From Cupriavidus metallidurans CH34 (GTDB lineage Bacteria; Pseudomonadota; Gammaproteobacteria; Burkholderiales; Burkholderiaceae), in the NCBI RefSeq assembly GCF_000196015.1, contig NC_007973.1, forward strand, positions 1,116,001 to 1,180,000: a stretch of DNA of 64,000 nucleotides. Direction: 5' to 3'. The notes under the pieces are model-generated. The model was given only the letters and a program-made list of their open reading frames with translations, made no database searches and was not told the origin of the DNA. Of this stretch, positions 1 through 9,146 are shown piece after piece (positions within the stretch are counted from its first letter, which is position 1; the number at the start of each line of letters is the position of its first letter). The position numbers and the translations under genes were made by a program.

Positions 1-2
1 CG

Positions 3-551
3 CGCGTGCGCATCGAAGCGCAAATGCACGGCGGCGGTCACGAGCGTGGCATGCGTTCGGGCACGCTGGCCCCGCACCAGATCGTCGGCATGGGCGAGGC
101 ATTCCGTCTGGCCCGCGAGGAAATGGCCACGGAAAACGAACGTATCCGGATGCTGCGCGACCGCCTGTGGAATGGTCTGTCGAGCATGGAAGAGGTGTAT
201 CTGAACGGTTCGATGGAACACCGCGTGCCGCACAACCTCAACGTCAGCTTCAACTTCGTCGAGGGTGAGTCGCTGATCATGGCGATCAAGGATGTGGCCG
301 TGTCGTCGGGTTCGGCCTGCACGTCGGCTTCGCTGGAGCCGTCGTACGTGCTGCGCGCCCTTGGGCGCAATGACGAACTGGCGCACAGCTCGATCCGTTT
401 CACCGTGGGCCGCTTCACGACCGAAGCCGAAATCGACTACACCGTCGAACTGCTCAAGAACAAGATCGGCAAGCTGCGCGACCTGTCGCCGCTGTGGGAA
501 ATGTTCAAGGACGGCGTCGACCTGAATTCGATCCAGTGGGCCGCGCACTGA
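3..551 (+). CDS. iscS: Cysteine desulfurase IscS (3' part, truncated by window edge)
   Basis: PLP-dependent cysteine desulfurase that takes sulfur from cysteine as a persulfide and passes it to IscU for Fe-S cluster assembly. Only the last about 182 residues are present; the reading frame is open to the window edge, so the start and the PLP lysine lie upstream. Visible features are the [12 protein letters not shown] segment near the active site and the mobile loop SSGSACTS, whose Cys codon at 318-320 is the persulfide-forming residue. The C-terminus (ending SIQWAAH) has the IscU-binding tail typical of IscS. It is the first visible gene of the isc operon, 56 bp before iscU. iscR is expected just outside the window but cannot be seen. 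Confidence 0.97.
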   Translation, partial: RVRIEAQMHGGGHERGMRSGTLAPHQIVGMGEAFRLAREEMATENERIRMLRDRLWNGLSSMEEVYLNGSMEHRVPHNLNVSFNFVEGESLIMAIKDVAVSSGSACTSASLEPSYVLRALGRNDELAHSSIRFTVGRFTTEAEIDYTVELLKNKIGKLRDLSPLWEMFKDGVDLNSIQWAAH

Positions 552-607
552 TTGCGGCACACGTAAAAAGAACAACCCCATTAAAAGATTGATTAGAGGT
601 AGCCAAA

Positions 608-1009
608 ATGTCTTACAGCAACAAGGTTCTCGACCACTATGAAAATCCGCGTAACGTCGGTTCGTTCGACAAGAACGACGACGCGGTGGGTACCGGCATG
701 GTCGGCGCCCCGGCCTGCGGCGACGTGATGAAGCTGCAGATCAAGGTGAACGAGGCGGGCGTGATCGAGGACGCCAAGTTCAAGACCTATGGTTGTGGTT
801 CGGCGATCGCCTCGTCGTCGCTGGTGACCGAGTGGGTCAAGGGCAAGACCGTGGACCAGGCGCTGGAGATCAAGAACACCCAGATCGCCGAGGAACTGGC
901 TCTGCCGCCGGTGAAGATCCACTGCTCGATCCTCGCCGAGGACGCCATCAAGGCGGCCGTCGATGATTACAAGAAGAAGCACCCGGGCGCCGAGCAGAAG
1001 GCTGCCTGA
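608..1009 (+). CDS. iscU: Fe-S cluster scaffold IscU
   Basis: Scaffold on which [2Fe-2S] and [4Fe-4S] clusters are built before transfer to apo-proteins. The 133-residue product has the three invariant ligand cysteines at C37 (PACGD), C63 (YGCGSAIASS) and C106 (KIHCS), plus D39 next to the first. The LPPVK motif recognised by the HscA chaperone is present at 99-103. AGAGG about 5 bp before the ATG is a good ribosome binding site. It lies between iscS and iscA, as in other gamma- and betaproteobacterial isc operons. Length and all key residues are normal. Confidence 0.98.
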   Translation: MSYSNKVLDHYENPRNVGSFDKNDDAVGTGMVGAPACGDVMKLQIKVNEAGVIEDAKFKTYGCGSAIASSSLVTEWVKGKTVDQALEIKNTQIAEELALPPVKIHCSILAEDAIKAAVDDYKKKHPGAEQKAA

Positions 1010-1080
1010 TCCGGCGTAGACGGTTTGCATGACCGCGCGTGGCAAGTGGGTCGCGCGCGGTGTTCGACAGCAAGGCAAAG

Positions 1081-1401
1081 ATGATCTCAATGACCGAAAA
1101 GGCGGCCAAGCACGTCGCCCGATACCTGGAACGCCGCGGCAAGGGCGTGGGCCTGCGCGTGGGCGTGAAGACGACTGGCTGTTCGGGTCTGGCGTACAAG
1201 CTTGAGTACGTCGATGAAGTGCTGCCCGAAGACCAGGTGTTCGAAACGCACGGCATCAAGGTGATCGTGGACCCGAAGAGCCTGCCGTACATCGACGGCA
1301 CCGAGCTGGATTTCGCACGCGAAGGGTTGAACGAAGGCTTCAAGTTCAACAACCCCAACGTCAAGGACGAGTGCGGCTGCGGCGAGTCGTTCCGGGTCTG
1401 A
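1081..1401 (+). CDS. iscA: A-type Fe-S carrier IscA
   Basis: A-type carrier protein of the HesB/IscA family that receives or delivers Fe-S clusters. The 106-residue product has the three conserved cysteines: C34 in TTGCSG, and C98 and C100 in ECGCGES. The frame is open further upstream to an ATG at 1039, but the family begins with a short stretch before LTEKAA-type sequence, so I chose ATG 1081, preceded by an AAGG. A second in-frame ATG at 1090 is possible. It follows iscU by about 70 bp and precedes hscB. Confidence 0.96.
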   Translation: MISMTEKAAKHVARYLERRGKGVGLRVGVKTTGCSGLAYKLEYVDEVLPEDQVFETHGIKVIVDPKSLPYIDGTELDFAREGLNEGFKFNNPNVKDECGCGESFRV

Positions 1402-1465
1402 CGGCTTTTGCCGCGAGGCATGCAACAGGGGGCGGCATAGCCGCTCCTTTTTGTTGGGGAAGCTC

Positions 1466-1984
1466 TTGAAAGACGATTTTTTTGCGCTGTTCGGGCTGCC
1501 TGCCCGTTATGAAGTGGACGAGGCCGCGCTGGACGCGGCCTATCGCACGGTCCAGTCGCAGGCACACCCGGACCGTTTCGCCAATGCGGGCGATGCCGAG
1601 CGGCGCGTGGCCATGCAGTGGGCCGCGCATGCCAACGAGGCATACCGGACGCTGCGCCAGCCGCTCAAGCGCGCGATCTATCTTCTGCATCTGCGGGGCG
1701 TCGATATCCAGGCCGAGAGCAATACGGCCATGGCACCCGAATTCCTGATGCAGCAGATGGAATGGCGCGAGGCGCTGCAGGATGCCGTCGACGGCCGCGC
1801 GGTGGATCAGCTGGATCGCCTGCTGCGCGATCTGCGTCAGGAAAAGCTCGAACGCCATGCGGCGCTTGGCGCGCTGCTTGATGCAGACGACAACGGCGCC
1901 GCTGGCGAGGCGGCACGACAGCTAATGTTTATCGAGAAGATCGAACACGACGCGAGCGAGGCGATCGATCGTCTCGAGGAATAA
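1466..1984 (+). CDS. hscB: J-domain co-chaperone HscB
   Basis: Co-chaperone that brings IscU to HscA and stimulates its ATPase for Fe-S cluster transfer. The product is about 172 residues with an N-terminal J domain containing the HPD signature at 34-36, followed by the helical domain that binds IscU. The start is inferred as TTG at 1466, four bases after a GGGGAAG ribosome binding site; the frame is open a few codons further to another TTG at 1451. hscA follows after 9 bp, so the two are translated together. Confidence 0.95.
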   Translation: MKDDFFALFGLPARYEVDEAALDAAYRTVQSQAHPDRFANAGDAERRVAMQWAAHANEAYRTLRQPLKRAIYLLHLRGVDIQAESNTAMAPEFLMQQMEWREALQDAVDGRAVDQLDRLLRDLRQEKLERHAALGALLDADDNGAAGEAARQLMFIEKIEHDASEAIDRLEE

Positions 1985-1993
1985 AGAAATACC

Positions 1994-3859
1994 ATGGCAC
2001 TGCTCCAGATTTCCGAACCCGGCATGTCGCCGGCGCCCCATCAGCGCCGATTGGCCGTGGGTATCGACCTTGGCACCACCAACTCGCTGGTGGCCGCCGT
2101 GCGCAACAGCATTCCCGAAGTCCTGCCCGACGAGCACGGCCGCGCGCTGCTGCCGTCCGTGGTGCGTTATTTGCCGAATGGCAACGCGCATATCGGCTAC
2201 AAGGCCCAGGACGAGGCCGTGCGCGACCCCAAGAACACGATCATTTCGGTCAAGCGCTTCATGGGCCGTGGCGTGCGCGACGTGGCCAATATCGAGCACA
2301 GCCTGTACGACTTTGTCGATGCGCCGGGCATGGTCCAGCTGAAGACCGCCGCCGGCATCAAGAGCCCGGTGGAAGTCTCGGCCGAGATCCTGGCCACGCT
2401 GCGCCAACGCGCGGAAGACTCGCTTGGTGATGAACTGGTCGGTGCCGTGATCACTGTGCCGGCGTACTTCGACGATGCGCAGCGTCAAGCCACCAAGGAT
2501 GCCGCTCAACTGGCGGGCCTCGAGGTGCTGCGCCTGCTCAACGAGCCGACCGCCGCCGCGATTGCCTACGGTCTCGACAACGCCGCGGAAGGCATCTACG
2601 CCGTATATGACCTGGGCGGCGGCACCTTTGACATCTCGGTGCTCAAGCTGACCAAGGGTGTGTTCGAAGTGATGTCGACGGGCGGAGATTCGGCGCTCGG
2701 TGGCGACGACTTCGACCAGCGCCTGCTGTGCTGGATCGTCGAGCAGGTCGGTCTGCAACCCTTGTCTGCCGAAGACTCGCGTCTGCTGATGGTGCGCGCC
2801 CGCGCGGCGAAGGAAGCGCTGTCGTCCAGTGACAGCACGGTGATTGACGCCGTGCTGACGAGCGGCGAGATCGTGCATCTCACGCTGGATGCCGATACCT
2901 TCATACAGATCACCGCCAATCTGGTGCAGAAGACGCTGACGCCGGTACGCAAGGCGCTGCGTGACGCCGGTGTCGGTCCCGAGGACGTGAAGGGCGTGGT
3001 CCTGGTGGGCGGCGCCACGAGAATGCCGGCAATCCGCAAGGCGGTGGGTGACTACTTCGGTCAGCAGCCGCTGACCAACCTCGATCCGGACCGGGTTGTG
3101 GCGCTGGGCGCGGCCATGCAGGCCAACCTGCTGGCCGGCAACCATGCGCCGGGCGAGGATTGGCTGCTGCTCGACGTGATCCCGCTCTCGCTGGGCGTGG
3201 AAACGATGGGTGGGCTGGTCGAGAAGATCGTCCCGCGCAACAGCACGATTCCCGTGGCGCGCGCGCAGGAGTTCACCACGTTCAAGGACGGCCAGACCGC
3301 AATGGCGATTCACGTGCTGCAAGGCGAGCGCGAGCTGGCCAGCGACTGCCGTTCGCTGGCGCGCTTCGAACTGCGCGGCATTCCGCCGATGGTGGCCGGC
3401 GCGGCGCGTATCCGCGTGACCTACCAGGTGGATGCTGACGGCCTGCTGTCAGTGTCGGCCCGCGAGACCGGTTCCGGGGTGGAAGCATCGGTGTCGGTCA
3501 AGCCTTCGTATGGCCTGGCCGATGACGATATCGCCCGCATGTTGCAGGAGAGCTTCCAGGAAGCCGAGCACGACATGAAGAACCGCGCGCTGGCCGAGGA
3601 ACGCGTGGAAGCCGCGCGTCTGGTGGAAGCCACCACGCGTGCGCTCGAAACCGACGGCAACCTGCTGTCCGCCGACGAGCGTGCCGCAGTCGACGAGTTG
3701 ATGGCCAATGTGAGCGAAATCGCCAAGGGCGAGGACCATCGCGCGATCAAGGCGGCGGTCGAACGCCTCTCGCAAGGCACCGACGAGTTTGCCGCACGCC
3801 GCATGGACCGCTCGATCAAGAGCGCGCTGGCCGGCAAGAAGGTTCAGGAAATCGGCTGA
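1994..3859 (+). CDS. hscA: Fe-S assembly Hsp70 chaperone HscA
   Basis: Specialised Hsp70 that uses ATP to release Fe-S clusters from IscU. The 621-residue product is full length. The nucleotide-binding domain begins at GIDLGTTNS (23-31) and includes the phosphate-binding [10 protein letters not shown]. The interdomain linker region reads [11 protein letters not shown], followed by the substrate-binding domain. The first about 20 residues are a short extension, as in other HscA proteins. Position between hscB and fdx, and the LPPVK motif in IscU, support the Fe-S role rather than a general DnaK role. Confidence 0.97.
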   Translation: MALLQISEPGMSPAPHQRRLAVGIDLGTTNSLVAAVRNSIPEVLPDEHGRALLPSVVRYLPNGNAHIGYKAQDEAVRDPKNTIISVKRFMGRGVRDVANIEHSLYDFVDAPGMVQLKTAAGIKSPVEVSAEILATLRQRAEDSLGDELVGAVITVPAYFDDAQRQATKDAAQLAGLEVLRLLNEPTAAAIAYGLDNAAEGIYAVYDLGGGTFDISVLKLTKGVFEVMSTGGDSALGGDDFDQRLLCWIVEQVGLQPLSAEDSRLLMVRARAAKEALSSSDSTVIDAVLTSGEIVHLTLDADTFIQITANLVQKTLTPVRKALRDAGVGPEDVKGVVLVGGATRMPAIRKAVGDYFGQQPLTNLDPDRVVALGAAMQANLLAGNHAPGEDWLLLDVIPLSLGVETMGGLVEKIVPRNSTIPVARAQEFTTFKDGQTAMAIHVLQGERELASDCRSLARFELRGIPPMVAGAARIRVTYQVDADGLLSVSARETGSGVEASVSVKPSYGLADDDIARMLQESFQEAEHDMKNRALAEERVEAARLVEATTRALETDGNLLSADERAAVDELMANVSEIAKGEDHRAIKAAVERLSQGTDEFAARRMDRSIKSALAGKKVQEIG

Positions 3860-3900
3860 AGGCGGCGCTACCCGCGCCGCGGAAAGACAACAGGATAGAA

Positions 3901-4239
3901 ATGCCACAGATCATCGTATTGCCCCACGTCGAGTTGTGTCCCGAAGGGGCTGTCTTCGAAGCCAACACCGGCACGAGCGTCTGCGACGCGTTGCTTGCCA
4001 ATGGCATTGAGATCGAGCATGCGTGCGAGAAGTCGTGCGCCTGCACCACCTGCCACGTGATCGTGCGCGAGGGTTTCAATTCGCTCGAAGACGCCGAAGA
4101 AAAGGAAGAAGACCTGCTCGACAAGGCATGGGGTCTCGAGCCGAATTCACGCCTGTCGTGCCAGGCGCTGGTGGCGGACGACGACCTGACCGTCGAGATT
4201 CCGAAGTACACGATCAACCATGCCAAGGAAGGCCACTGA
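3901..4239 (+). CDS. fdx: Isc-type [2Fe-2S] ferredoxin
   Basis: Adrenodoxin-type ferredoxin thought to supply electrons for Fe-S assembly. The 112-residue product has the four ligand cysteines in the C-x5-C-x2-C pattern at C42, C48 and C51, with the fourth at C87 in RLSCQA. An extra non-ligand cysteine, C46, lies inside the loop, as in Isc ferredoxins. The acidic stretch EDAEEKEEDLL at about 63-73 is typical of the surface that docks to IscS or reductase. It sits between hscA and iscX in the operon. Confidence 0.97.
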   Translation: MPQIIVLPHVELCPEGAVFEANTGTSVCDALLANGIEIEHACEKSCACTTCHVIVREGFNSLEDAEEKEEDLLDKAWGLEPNSRLSCQALVADDDLTVEIPKYTINHAKEGH

Positions 4240-4261
4240 GCCTGACGCCCGGAGTTTCCTC

Positions 4262-4456
4262 ATGAAATGGACTGATACCTACGATATCGCCGCCGCGCTG
4301 TACGACAAATTTCCGGAGGTCGATCCGCTGACGGTGCGCTTCACGCAACTGCGCCAGTGGGTGCTCGAACTCGACGACTTTAGCGATCTGCCCGAGCGTT
4401 CGGGCGAGAAGATCCTGGAGGCGATTCAGGCAGCGTGGATCGAGGAAGCGCAGTAA
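4262..4456 (+). CDS. iscX: Fe-S assembly accessory protein IscX
   Basis: Small acidic protein (64 residues) that binds IscS and iron and tunes the rate of cluster assembly. It has the family start MKWTDTYDIA and the conserved DDF segment in the C-terminal half (LDDFSDLP). The ATG at 4262 has a GGAG about 8 bp upstream; an in-frame upstream extension to 4220 overlaps fdx and is not used. It is the last gene of the isc operon, directly followed by a terminator. Confidence 0.96.
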   Translation: MKWTDTYDIAAALYDKFPEVDPLTVRFTQLRQWVLELDDFSDLPERSGEKILEAIQAAWIEEAQ

Positions 4457-4473
4457 GCCTGCGTGACCTTTGA

Positions 4474-4509
4474 GAAAAAAGCACGGTGATCATGCCGTGC
4501 TTTTTTGTT
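4474..4509 (+). terminator. Rho-independent terminator of the isc operon
   Basis: A hairpin with arms AAAAAAGCACGG and CCGTGCTTTTTT around an 8-base TGATCATG loop, ending in a T run. It lies 17 bp after the iscX stop and just before the end of the convergent beta-barrel gene. The A and T runs on both sides suit termination in either direction. Confidence 0.93.
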
Positions 4510-4516
4510 TTCCGCG

Positions 4517-5584
4517 TCAGAAGCGGTAGCCGATACCGCCCATGATGATGTCCGTGTCCCGGTCATAGCCGGTCACCGTCCGGTTCCACGACAGGCGTGC
4601 TGACCATTGCTGGTTGATCCGGTAACTGGCCGACATCGTCATCAGCCCCGACCACCGCGACGGTGTCTCGGGTGCGGCCTGGCCGTGATCGCTCAGGTCG
4701 ATCGCGTAGTAGGGCCCGGCGCCAACGCCCAGCGTCAGCTTGTCGTTGAAGAATGCGCGCTCCACCCACAACTGCGCGGCCACGCCATTGCGGCGCAATG
4801 CGGCGTTCTGGCCTTCATTGATATAGCTCACCGTGCCTGACAGGTAGCGGCTCAGGCCGCGCCGGTATTCGATCGCTTTGGCGAACGACGTTTCCGAATT
4901 GAACGTGTTCACGATGGTCCCGCCCAGGAAGACGGTGAATTCATTCTGCGTGACGTTATTCGTGCGAGACGGGGGCGGCACCACGGGTCCGCCGCGATCG
5001 CCACGATCGAGCTGGTAGCCCACGCCGAGCAGCAGCGTATTGGTCTTGATGCTCGACCGCGTCTGCGCGCGGTTGTATCGCGCCTGCACCATCCACGGGC
5101 CGCCGTTGACATACCAGGTGGCTGACAAGCTGGCCAATGCGCCCCAGCCGTGGTCGTTGTCGGAGCCATTGCCTGAGCTTCGGCTGGTGGTGTCGAAATA
5201 GCGATAGGGGCCAATACCGACGGCGACGTTGAAATTCCGGTCAGCAAATGGATAGCGCCACCAGAGCTGAACGCTGTGACCATCGCGATGGTGGTCGGGG
5301 ATATGGCCTTCGTTCAGGTAGGAGAACGATGCGTACCAGTTCTCGGACAGATTGTGCTGGTAGCTGTAGGTGTAGCCGTAGCTGGATTCACCACCCTGGT
5401 CGGAGCGTTGCAAGCCTCCTAGTACAAGCACCTCCTGTCCGTGGACGGGTGTCATCCACGCGGTGGCGCTCAACAACAGGACTGATATGCGTAGACGGTG
5501 CGACAGAAAAGACAGAACTTCAGACAACAACATTACAAGTGGCCAGCAAAGAAATCGGGCCATCTTAACAATGAGGGCCGGCAA
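4517..5584 (-). CDS. Outer-membrane beta-barrel protein with two tandem homologous barrel domains (uncharacterised)
   Basis: No named family recognised. The product (up to 355 residues) has a hydrophobic signal sequence with likely cleavage near VHGQE (about residue 49). Two internal repeats of about 140 residues follow, joined by a linker with charged and proline-rich stretches (about 194-212). The match is clear: SYLNEG at 88-93 pairs with SYINEG at 253-258, VAVGIGPYRYFD with LGVGAGPYYAID, and TNTLLLGVGYQL with TDIIMGGIGYRF at the very end. Alternating polar/hydrophobic strands and the terminal Phe indicate outer-membrane insertion. Each unit resembles an 8-stranded barrel. The true start is uncertain; ATGs at 5563 and 5533 are alternatives. 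Convergent with iscX. Confidence 0.8.
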   Translation of the reverse strand: MPALIVKMARFLCWPLVMLLSEVLSFLSHRLRISVLLLSATAWMTPVHGQEVLVLGGLQRSDQGGESSYGYTYSYQHNLSENWYASFSYLNEGHIPDHHRDGHSVQLWWRYPFADRNFNVAVGIGPYRYFDTTSRSSGNGSDNDHGWGALASLSATWYVNGGPWMVQARYNRAQTRSSIKTNTLLLGVGYQLDRGDRGGPVVPPPSRTNNVTQNEFTVFLGGTIVNTFNSETSFAKAIEYRRGLSRYLSGTVSYINEGQNAALRRNGVAAQLWVERAFFNDKLTLGVGAGPYYAIDLSDHGQAAPETPSRWSGLMTMSASYRINQQWSARLSWNRTVTGYDRDTDIIMGGIGYRF

Positions 5585-5651
5585 AAAGCCAGCCCCTGGT
5601 TCAAGGTTGCGCCAGATCAGAGTCTTGCTGATTGGCTTGAACGCGCTGCTG

Positions 5652-6356
5652 TCAGCCCGTCACCAGCACACCACGCTCGAGGTGCACGCGCTGTCCAACT
5701 TCCACACCCGGAGGGTTCTGGTAAGTGAACGTGCGGCGCGAGCCGTCGTCCATCTGCACGCTGACGCGGTAGGACTTGTTCGTGTTCAGCTTCTTCTCGG
5801 CATAGTTGCCGCCGAAGCCGCCGGCTGCCGCGCCCGCGACAGTCCCCAGTATGCGGCCATTGCCGCTGCCGATCTGGTTGCCGAGCAGGCCGCCCACTAC
5901 CGCACCACCCACCGCGCCAAGACCGGAGGTCGGCTTTTCAGATTCCACCGCTTGCACGCCGGTTACATGGCCAGCCGTATGGCTGGCCCGTGCGGCGGTA
6001 TTCGGCTCGGTCTGCGACGGTTGTTGTTGTTGTTGTTGTTGTTGTTGTTGCTGCTGCTGCTGCTGGGCAGGCGCCTGTGGCATTGCGTTTTGGGCGTACT
6101 GCCTGTCATAGGCCGGCGGGCGTGTGGTCGAGCCGGGTGCAGGTGTTTGCGTCTCCGCTTGCGTGGCGGGTTGCGCGTTGTACTGTGCCGCGGTGGGCTC
6201 GGTGCCACCTTGGTTGGCCTTGCTGATCGGCAGCACACCCGTGATCGCTGCCACGGCCGCGAGGCTGGCAACGACGATCGACACAGCCGCCGCGCCAATC
6301 AGCGGATTCAGGCGGCGTTGGGTCGGCAAGGAGGGGAGGGTTTCCGGACCAGACAT
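5652..6356 (-). CDS. Glycine-zipper 2TM-domain envelope protein with poly-glutamine tract
   Basis: A 234-residue protein with one N-terminal membrane segment (about 19-41). A low-complexity region rich in Gln, Ala, Pro and Thr follows and holds 15 consecutive glutamines (98-112). A glycine-zipper region (about 143-185, GAVVGGLLGNQIGSGNGR) is of the SlyB / Rickettsia 17-kDa type. The C-terminal part has a short beta domain with QMDDGSRRTFTY. Proteins of this type sit in the inner or outer membrane; the role here is unknown. There is no lipobox, so it is probably anchored by the N-terminal helix. The Gln tract is encoded by pure CAG/CAA triplets. Confidence 0.85.
   Translation of the reverse strand: MSGPETLPSLPTQRRLNPLIGAAAVSIVVASLAAVAAITGVLPISKANQGGTEPTAAQYNAQPATQAETQTPAPGSTTRPPAYDRQYAQNAMPQAPAQQQQQQQQQQQQQQQPSQTEPNTAARASHTAGHVTGVQAVESEKPTSGLGAVGGAVVGGLLGNQIGSGNGRILGTVAGAAAGGFGGNYAEKKLNTNKSYRVSVQMDDGSRRTFTYQNPPGVEVGQRVHLERGVLVTG
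6021..6065 (-). repeat. Trinucleotide repeat (CAG)5(CAA)10 encoding 15 glutamines
   Basis: The plus strand reads ten TTG triplets followed by five CTG triplets with no interruption; the complementary coding strand therefore has CAG x5 then CAA x10. Change in copy number would keep the frame of the glycine-zipper protein and alter only the Gln-linker length. Confidence 0.97.
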
Positions 6357-6633
6357 TTGCTTGTTCTCCAGGTCACCGCATGCGCAGTGGATAGTTTTAA
6401 GTTTGGCCGATACCGGGGCGCATTACCGTTCGTTTTTGTAAGCATCTGTAGTCGAAAAAATGCTTGGCAATCAATGGCTTATATCTGTGCTCGATCATCG
6501 TTGACGACCACGTTGTAACAATCGGGCACGCGATGTGCAGTGGCCGGGCGCCCCAACAAAGCAAAAGCCCCGCGTGGGCGGGGCTCTCGTTCAAGGTCAT
6601 ATTCTCACCGGCCGGTGGGACCGGCCTTGAGAA
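6357..6633. other. Intergenic region between glycine-zipper gene and lysS
   Basis: 277 bp with no gene that I can support. It holds the lysS terminator near its right end and presumably the promoter of the leftward glycine-zipper gene near its left end. No clear -35/-10 pair was found. Confidence 0.6.
6564..6586 (-). terminator. Probable terminator of lysS
   Basis: GC-rich hairpin AGCCCCGC / GCGGGGCT with a short loop, about 50 bp after the lysS stop. On the minus strand it is followed by TTTTGCTTTG, a moderate U-rich tail. Confidence 0.7.
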
Positions 6634-8181
6634 TCAGTCCTCGCGGCGCAGGTGCGGGAACAGGATTACGTCGCGGATGTTCGGGCTGTCGGTCAGCAGC
6701 ATCACCAGGCGGTCGATGCCGATACCGCAGCCGCCTGTCGGAGGCATGCCGTACTCGAGCGCGCGGATGTAATCGGCGTCGAAGTACATCGCTTCCTCGT
6801 CGCCCGCATCCTTCTGCTCGACCTGCTTGCGGAAACGTTCGGCCTGGTCTTCCGGGTCGTTAAGCTCGGAGAAGCCGTTGGCGATCTCGCGGCCCGTGAT
6901 GAACAGTTCGAAGCGTTCGGTAATGCCCGGCTGCGTGTCCGAGCCGCGCGCCAGCGGCGATACCTCGACCGGGTAGTCGACGATGTAGGTCGGTTCCCAG
7001 AGTTGCGCTTCGGCGGTTTCCTCGAAGAGCACCAGTTGCAGCGTGCCCAGGCCGGCGTTCAGGAACTGCGGCGCGCTGGTATTGATCTTGAACTTGTTCT
7101 TGAGCTCGGCGCGCAGGAAGTCGGCATCGGCAAGCTGCGCGTCGGTGTATTCCGGCGCGTACTTCTGGATCGCCCCGCAGATCGTCAGGCGATGGAACGG
7201 CTTGGACAGATCAAGTTCGCGGCCCTGGTACGTCACCGTGGCGCTGCCACGCGCGTCAATTGCGGCCTGACGGATCAGGTTCTCGGTGAAGTCCATCAGC
7301 CAACGGTAATCCGTGTAGGCCGCGTAGAACTCCATCATCGTGAACTCGGGGTTGTGGCGCGGGCTCACCCCTTCGTTACGGAAGTTGCGGTTGATTTCGA
7401 ACACGCGCTCGAAGCCGCCGACGATCAGGCGCTTCAGATAGAGCTCGGGCGCGATGCGCATGAACATCTGCATGTCCAGTGCGTTGTGGTGCGTGATGAA
7501 CGGCTTGGCCGCCGCGCCACCCGGAATCGGGTGCAGCATCGGCGTTTCCACTTCCATAAAGCCGGCATCGGCCATATGGCGGCGGATCGACGAGATGGCC
7601 TGGGTGCGGGCGCGGAACGTGCTGCGCGTTTCCGGCGAGACGATCAGGTCCACATAGCGCTGGCGGTATTTGGTTTCCTGGTCGGCCAGGCCATGGAACT
7701 TGTCCGGCAGGGGACGCAGTGCCTTCGACAGCAGGCGCAGTTCGCGCACCTGCACCGACAACTCGCCCTTGTTCGTGCGGAACAGTTCTCCGCGCGCGCT
7801 GATGATGTCGCCGAGGTCCCAGTGCTTGAACGCGGCATAGACGTCTTCACCGACCTTGTCGCGCGTGATGTAGAACTGGATCTGGCCGCTGCCGTCCTGG
7901 ACCGTGGCGAAGCTGGCCTTGCCCATCACGCGCTTGAGCATCATGCGTCCGGCGATGGACACTTCCACGGGGCTGGCTTCCAGCGTGGCCTGGTCCGTTT
8001 CGCCATACTGCGCGTGCAGCGCGCCGGCCTGGTGCGTCGGCTGGAAATCGTTGGGGAAGGCCACGCCTTGCTGGCGCAGGGCCTGCAGTTTCTCGCGCCG
8101 CTCGGCGATGATCTTGTTCTCATCTACGGCAAGCCCTTCGGTGGTGGGCGTGGCGGCTTGGGCGCGGGTCGGTTCGGTCAT
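6634..8181 (-). CDS. lysS: Lysyl-tRNA synthetase, class II
   Basis: Charges tRNA-Lys with lysine. The 515-residue product has an N-terminal OB-fold anticodon-binding domain (about 70-170) and a class II catalytic core. Motif 2 is seen in [20 protein letters not shown] and motif 3 in [14 protein letters not shown] near the C-terminus. Length is close to the E. coli enzyme (505), with about 15 extra residues at the N-terminus. It lies 59 bp downstream of an SDR gene and in the same direction as prfB, recalling the prfB-lysS pair of enterobacteria but with an inserted gene. Confidence 0.98.
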   Translation of the reverse strand: MTEPTRAQAATPTTEGLAVDENKIIAERREKLQALRQQGVAFPNDFQPTHQAGALHAQYGETDQATLEASPVEVSIAGRMMLKRVMGKASFATVQDGSGQIQFYITRDKVGEDVYAAFKHWDLGDIISARGELFRTNKGELSVQVRELRLLSKALRPLPDKFHGLADQETKYRQRYVDLIVSPETRSTFRARTQAISSIRRHMADAGFMEVETPMLHPIPGGAAAKPFITHHNALDMQMFMRIAPELYLKRLIVGGFERVFEINRNFRNEGVSPRHNPEFTMMEFYAAYTDYRWLMDFTENLIRQAAIDARGSATVTYQGRELDLSKPFHRLTICGAIQKYAPEYTDAQLADADFLRAELKNKFKINTSAPQFLNAGLGTLQLVLFEETAEAQLWEPTYIVDYPVEVSPLARGSDTQPGITERFELFITGREIANGFSELNDPEDQAERFRKQVEQKDAGDEEAMYFDADYIRALEYGMPPTGGCGIGIDRLVMLLTDSPNIRDVILFPHLRRED

Positions 8182-8240
8182 GATGTGAGGTTCGATCGCG
8201 CGGCGCGGAGCGTCGCGCGGGTTCGGTTCAATGTATCGGT

Positions 8241-9011
8241 TCAGTATTTGCGGATGTCGTCGAGTTCGGTGGTGCCGAAATCGGGACGGGCCAGATAGGC
8301 CACGATGCGCCGGGCGGTATCGTCAGGCGAGGCGAGCTGTTCGTTGTCCTTGAGGTCGCGGAAGCGTTGCACCTGGGCGAAATCCGCGCCGCGGATGGTT
8401 TCCTGCATTCCGGTATCCACCACGCCCGGCGCCAGCGCCACGGCGCGCAAGGTGCGCGGCTCGGGCACGCTCGCGTACTCGGTGTTCACCGAGCGGATGA
8501 ACATGTCCAGGCCAGCCTTGCCGGCGCAGTAGGCAGACCACCCCGGTACGGGGTTGCGCGCGGCGCCCGACGAGATTGCCAGCACCTTGCGCGGGCAATC
8601 GAAGCGCACCGTATGTTCGATGAACGCACCGGTCATGGTCATCGGCGTGACCAGGTTGGTCTGCAGATGCGGCACCAGCGTGCTGTCATGCAGTTGCGTG
8701 ATCGGACCGATCGGCTCGACGACCCCGGCGTTCAGGATCAGGGTGATGCTGGCGGGCGCCTCTTCCACGGCATCGAGCACGCTCGCCAGCCAGCCGGCCG
8801 ACGGGCCAGGCTGCGACAGATCCTGCAGATGCCAGGCCACGCGCACGCCGCTGGCCGTAGCCTCGGCCTCGAGCTCGGGGTTGCGGCTGCGCGCCACGCC
8901 GATTACGCGGTTGCCGGGTACCAGCAGCGCGCGAACCAGGGCGGCCCCCAGGCCGCGCGAGGCGCCGGTGACGATGTAGAGATGGGTGGAGCGGGGCGTT
9001 CCGGTGGTCAT
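8241..9011 (-). CDS. Short-chain dehydrogenase/reductase (SDR) family protein
   Basis: NAD(P)-dependent oxidoreductase of the classical SDR type, 256 residues. It has the dinucleotide-binding TGASRGLG (15-22), NAG (94-96), and a catalytic set with Ser at 147-148, Tyr161 and Lys165 in YCAGK. The arrangement resembles the sepiapterin reductase / benzil reductase subgroup, but the substrate cannot be read from the sequence. It lies between prfB (135 bp upstream) and lysS (59 bp downstream), all leftward. Confidence 0.9.
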   Translation of the reverse strand: MTTGTPRSTHLYIVTGASRGLGAALVRALLVPGNRVIGVARSRNPELEAEATASGVRVAWHLQDLSQPGPSAGWLASVLDAVEEAPASITLILNAGVVEPIGPITQLHDSTLVPHLQTNLVTPMTMTGAFIEHTVRFDCPRKVLAISSGAARNPVPGWSAYCAGKAGLDMFIRSVNTEYASVPEPRTLRAVALAPGVVDTGMQETIRGADFAQVQRFRDLKDNEQLASPDDTARRIVAYLARPDFGTTELDDIRKY

Positions 9012-9146
9012 GTGAGTGGACCTTGTTCAGTGAGATGGCATCGGAATCACCGCGCAGGCCCCGAGTTTGTCCGGGGACATTGCGCGGCGACGTCTATCTG
9101 CAATCTTCGGCAGAAATTGCCAGGACCTGAGTATCAGGCGTCTGGA

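Noticed and set aside
1922..3322. 466-codon open frame on the minus strand
   Set aside because: It lies fully opposite hscA, has His/Arg-rich composition typical of antisense frames in GC-rich genes and no recognisable family.
5463..6518. 351-codon plus-strand frame with poly-Leu tract
   Set aside because: Poly-Leu comes from reading the CAA/CAG repeat of the glycine-zipper gene on the other strand; the rest has no family signal.
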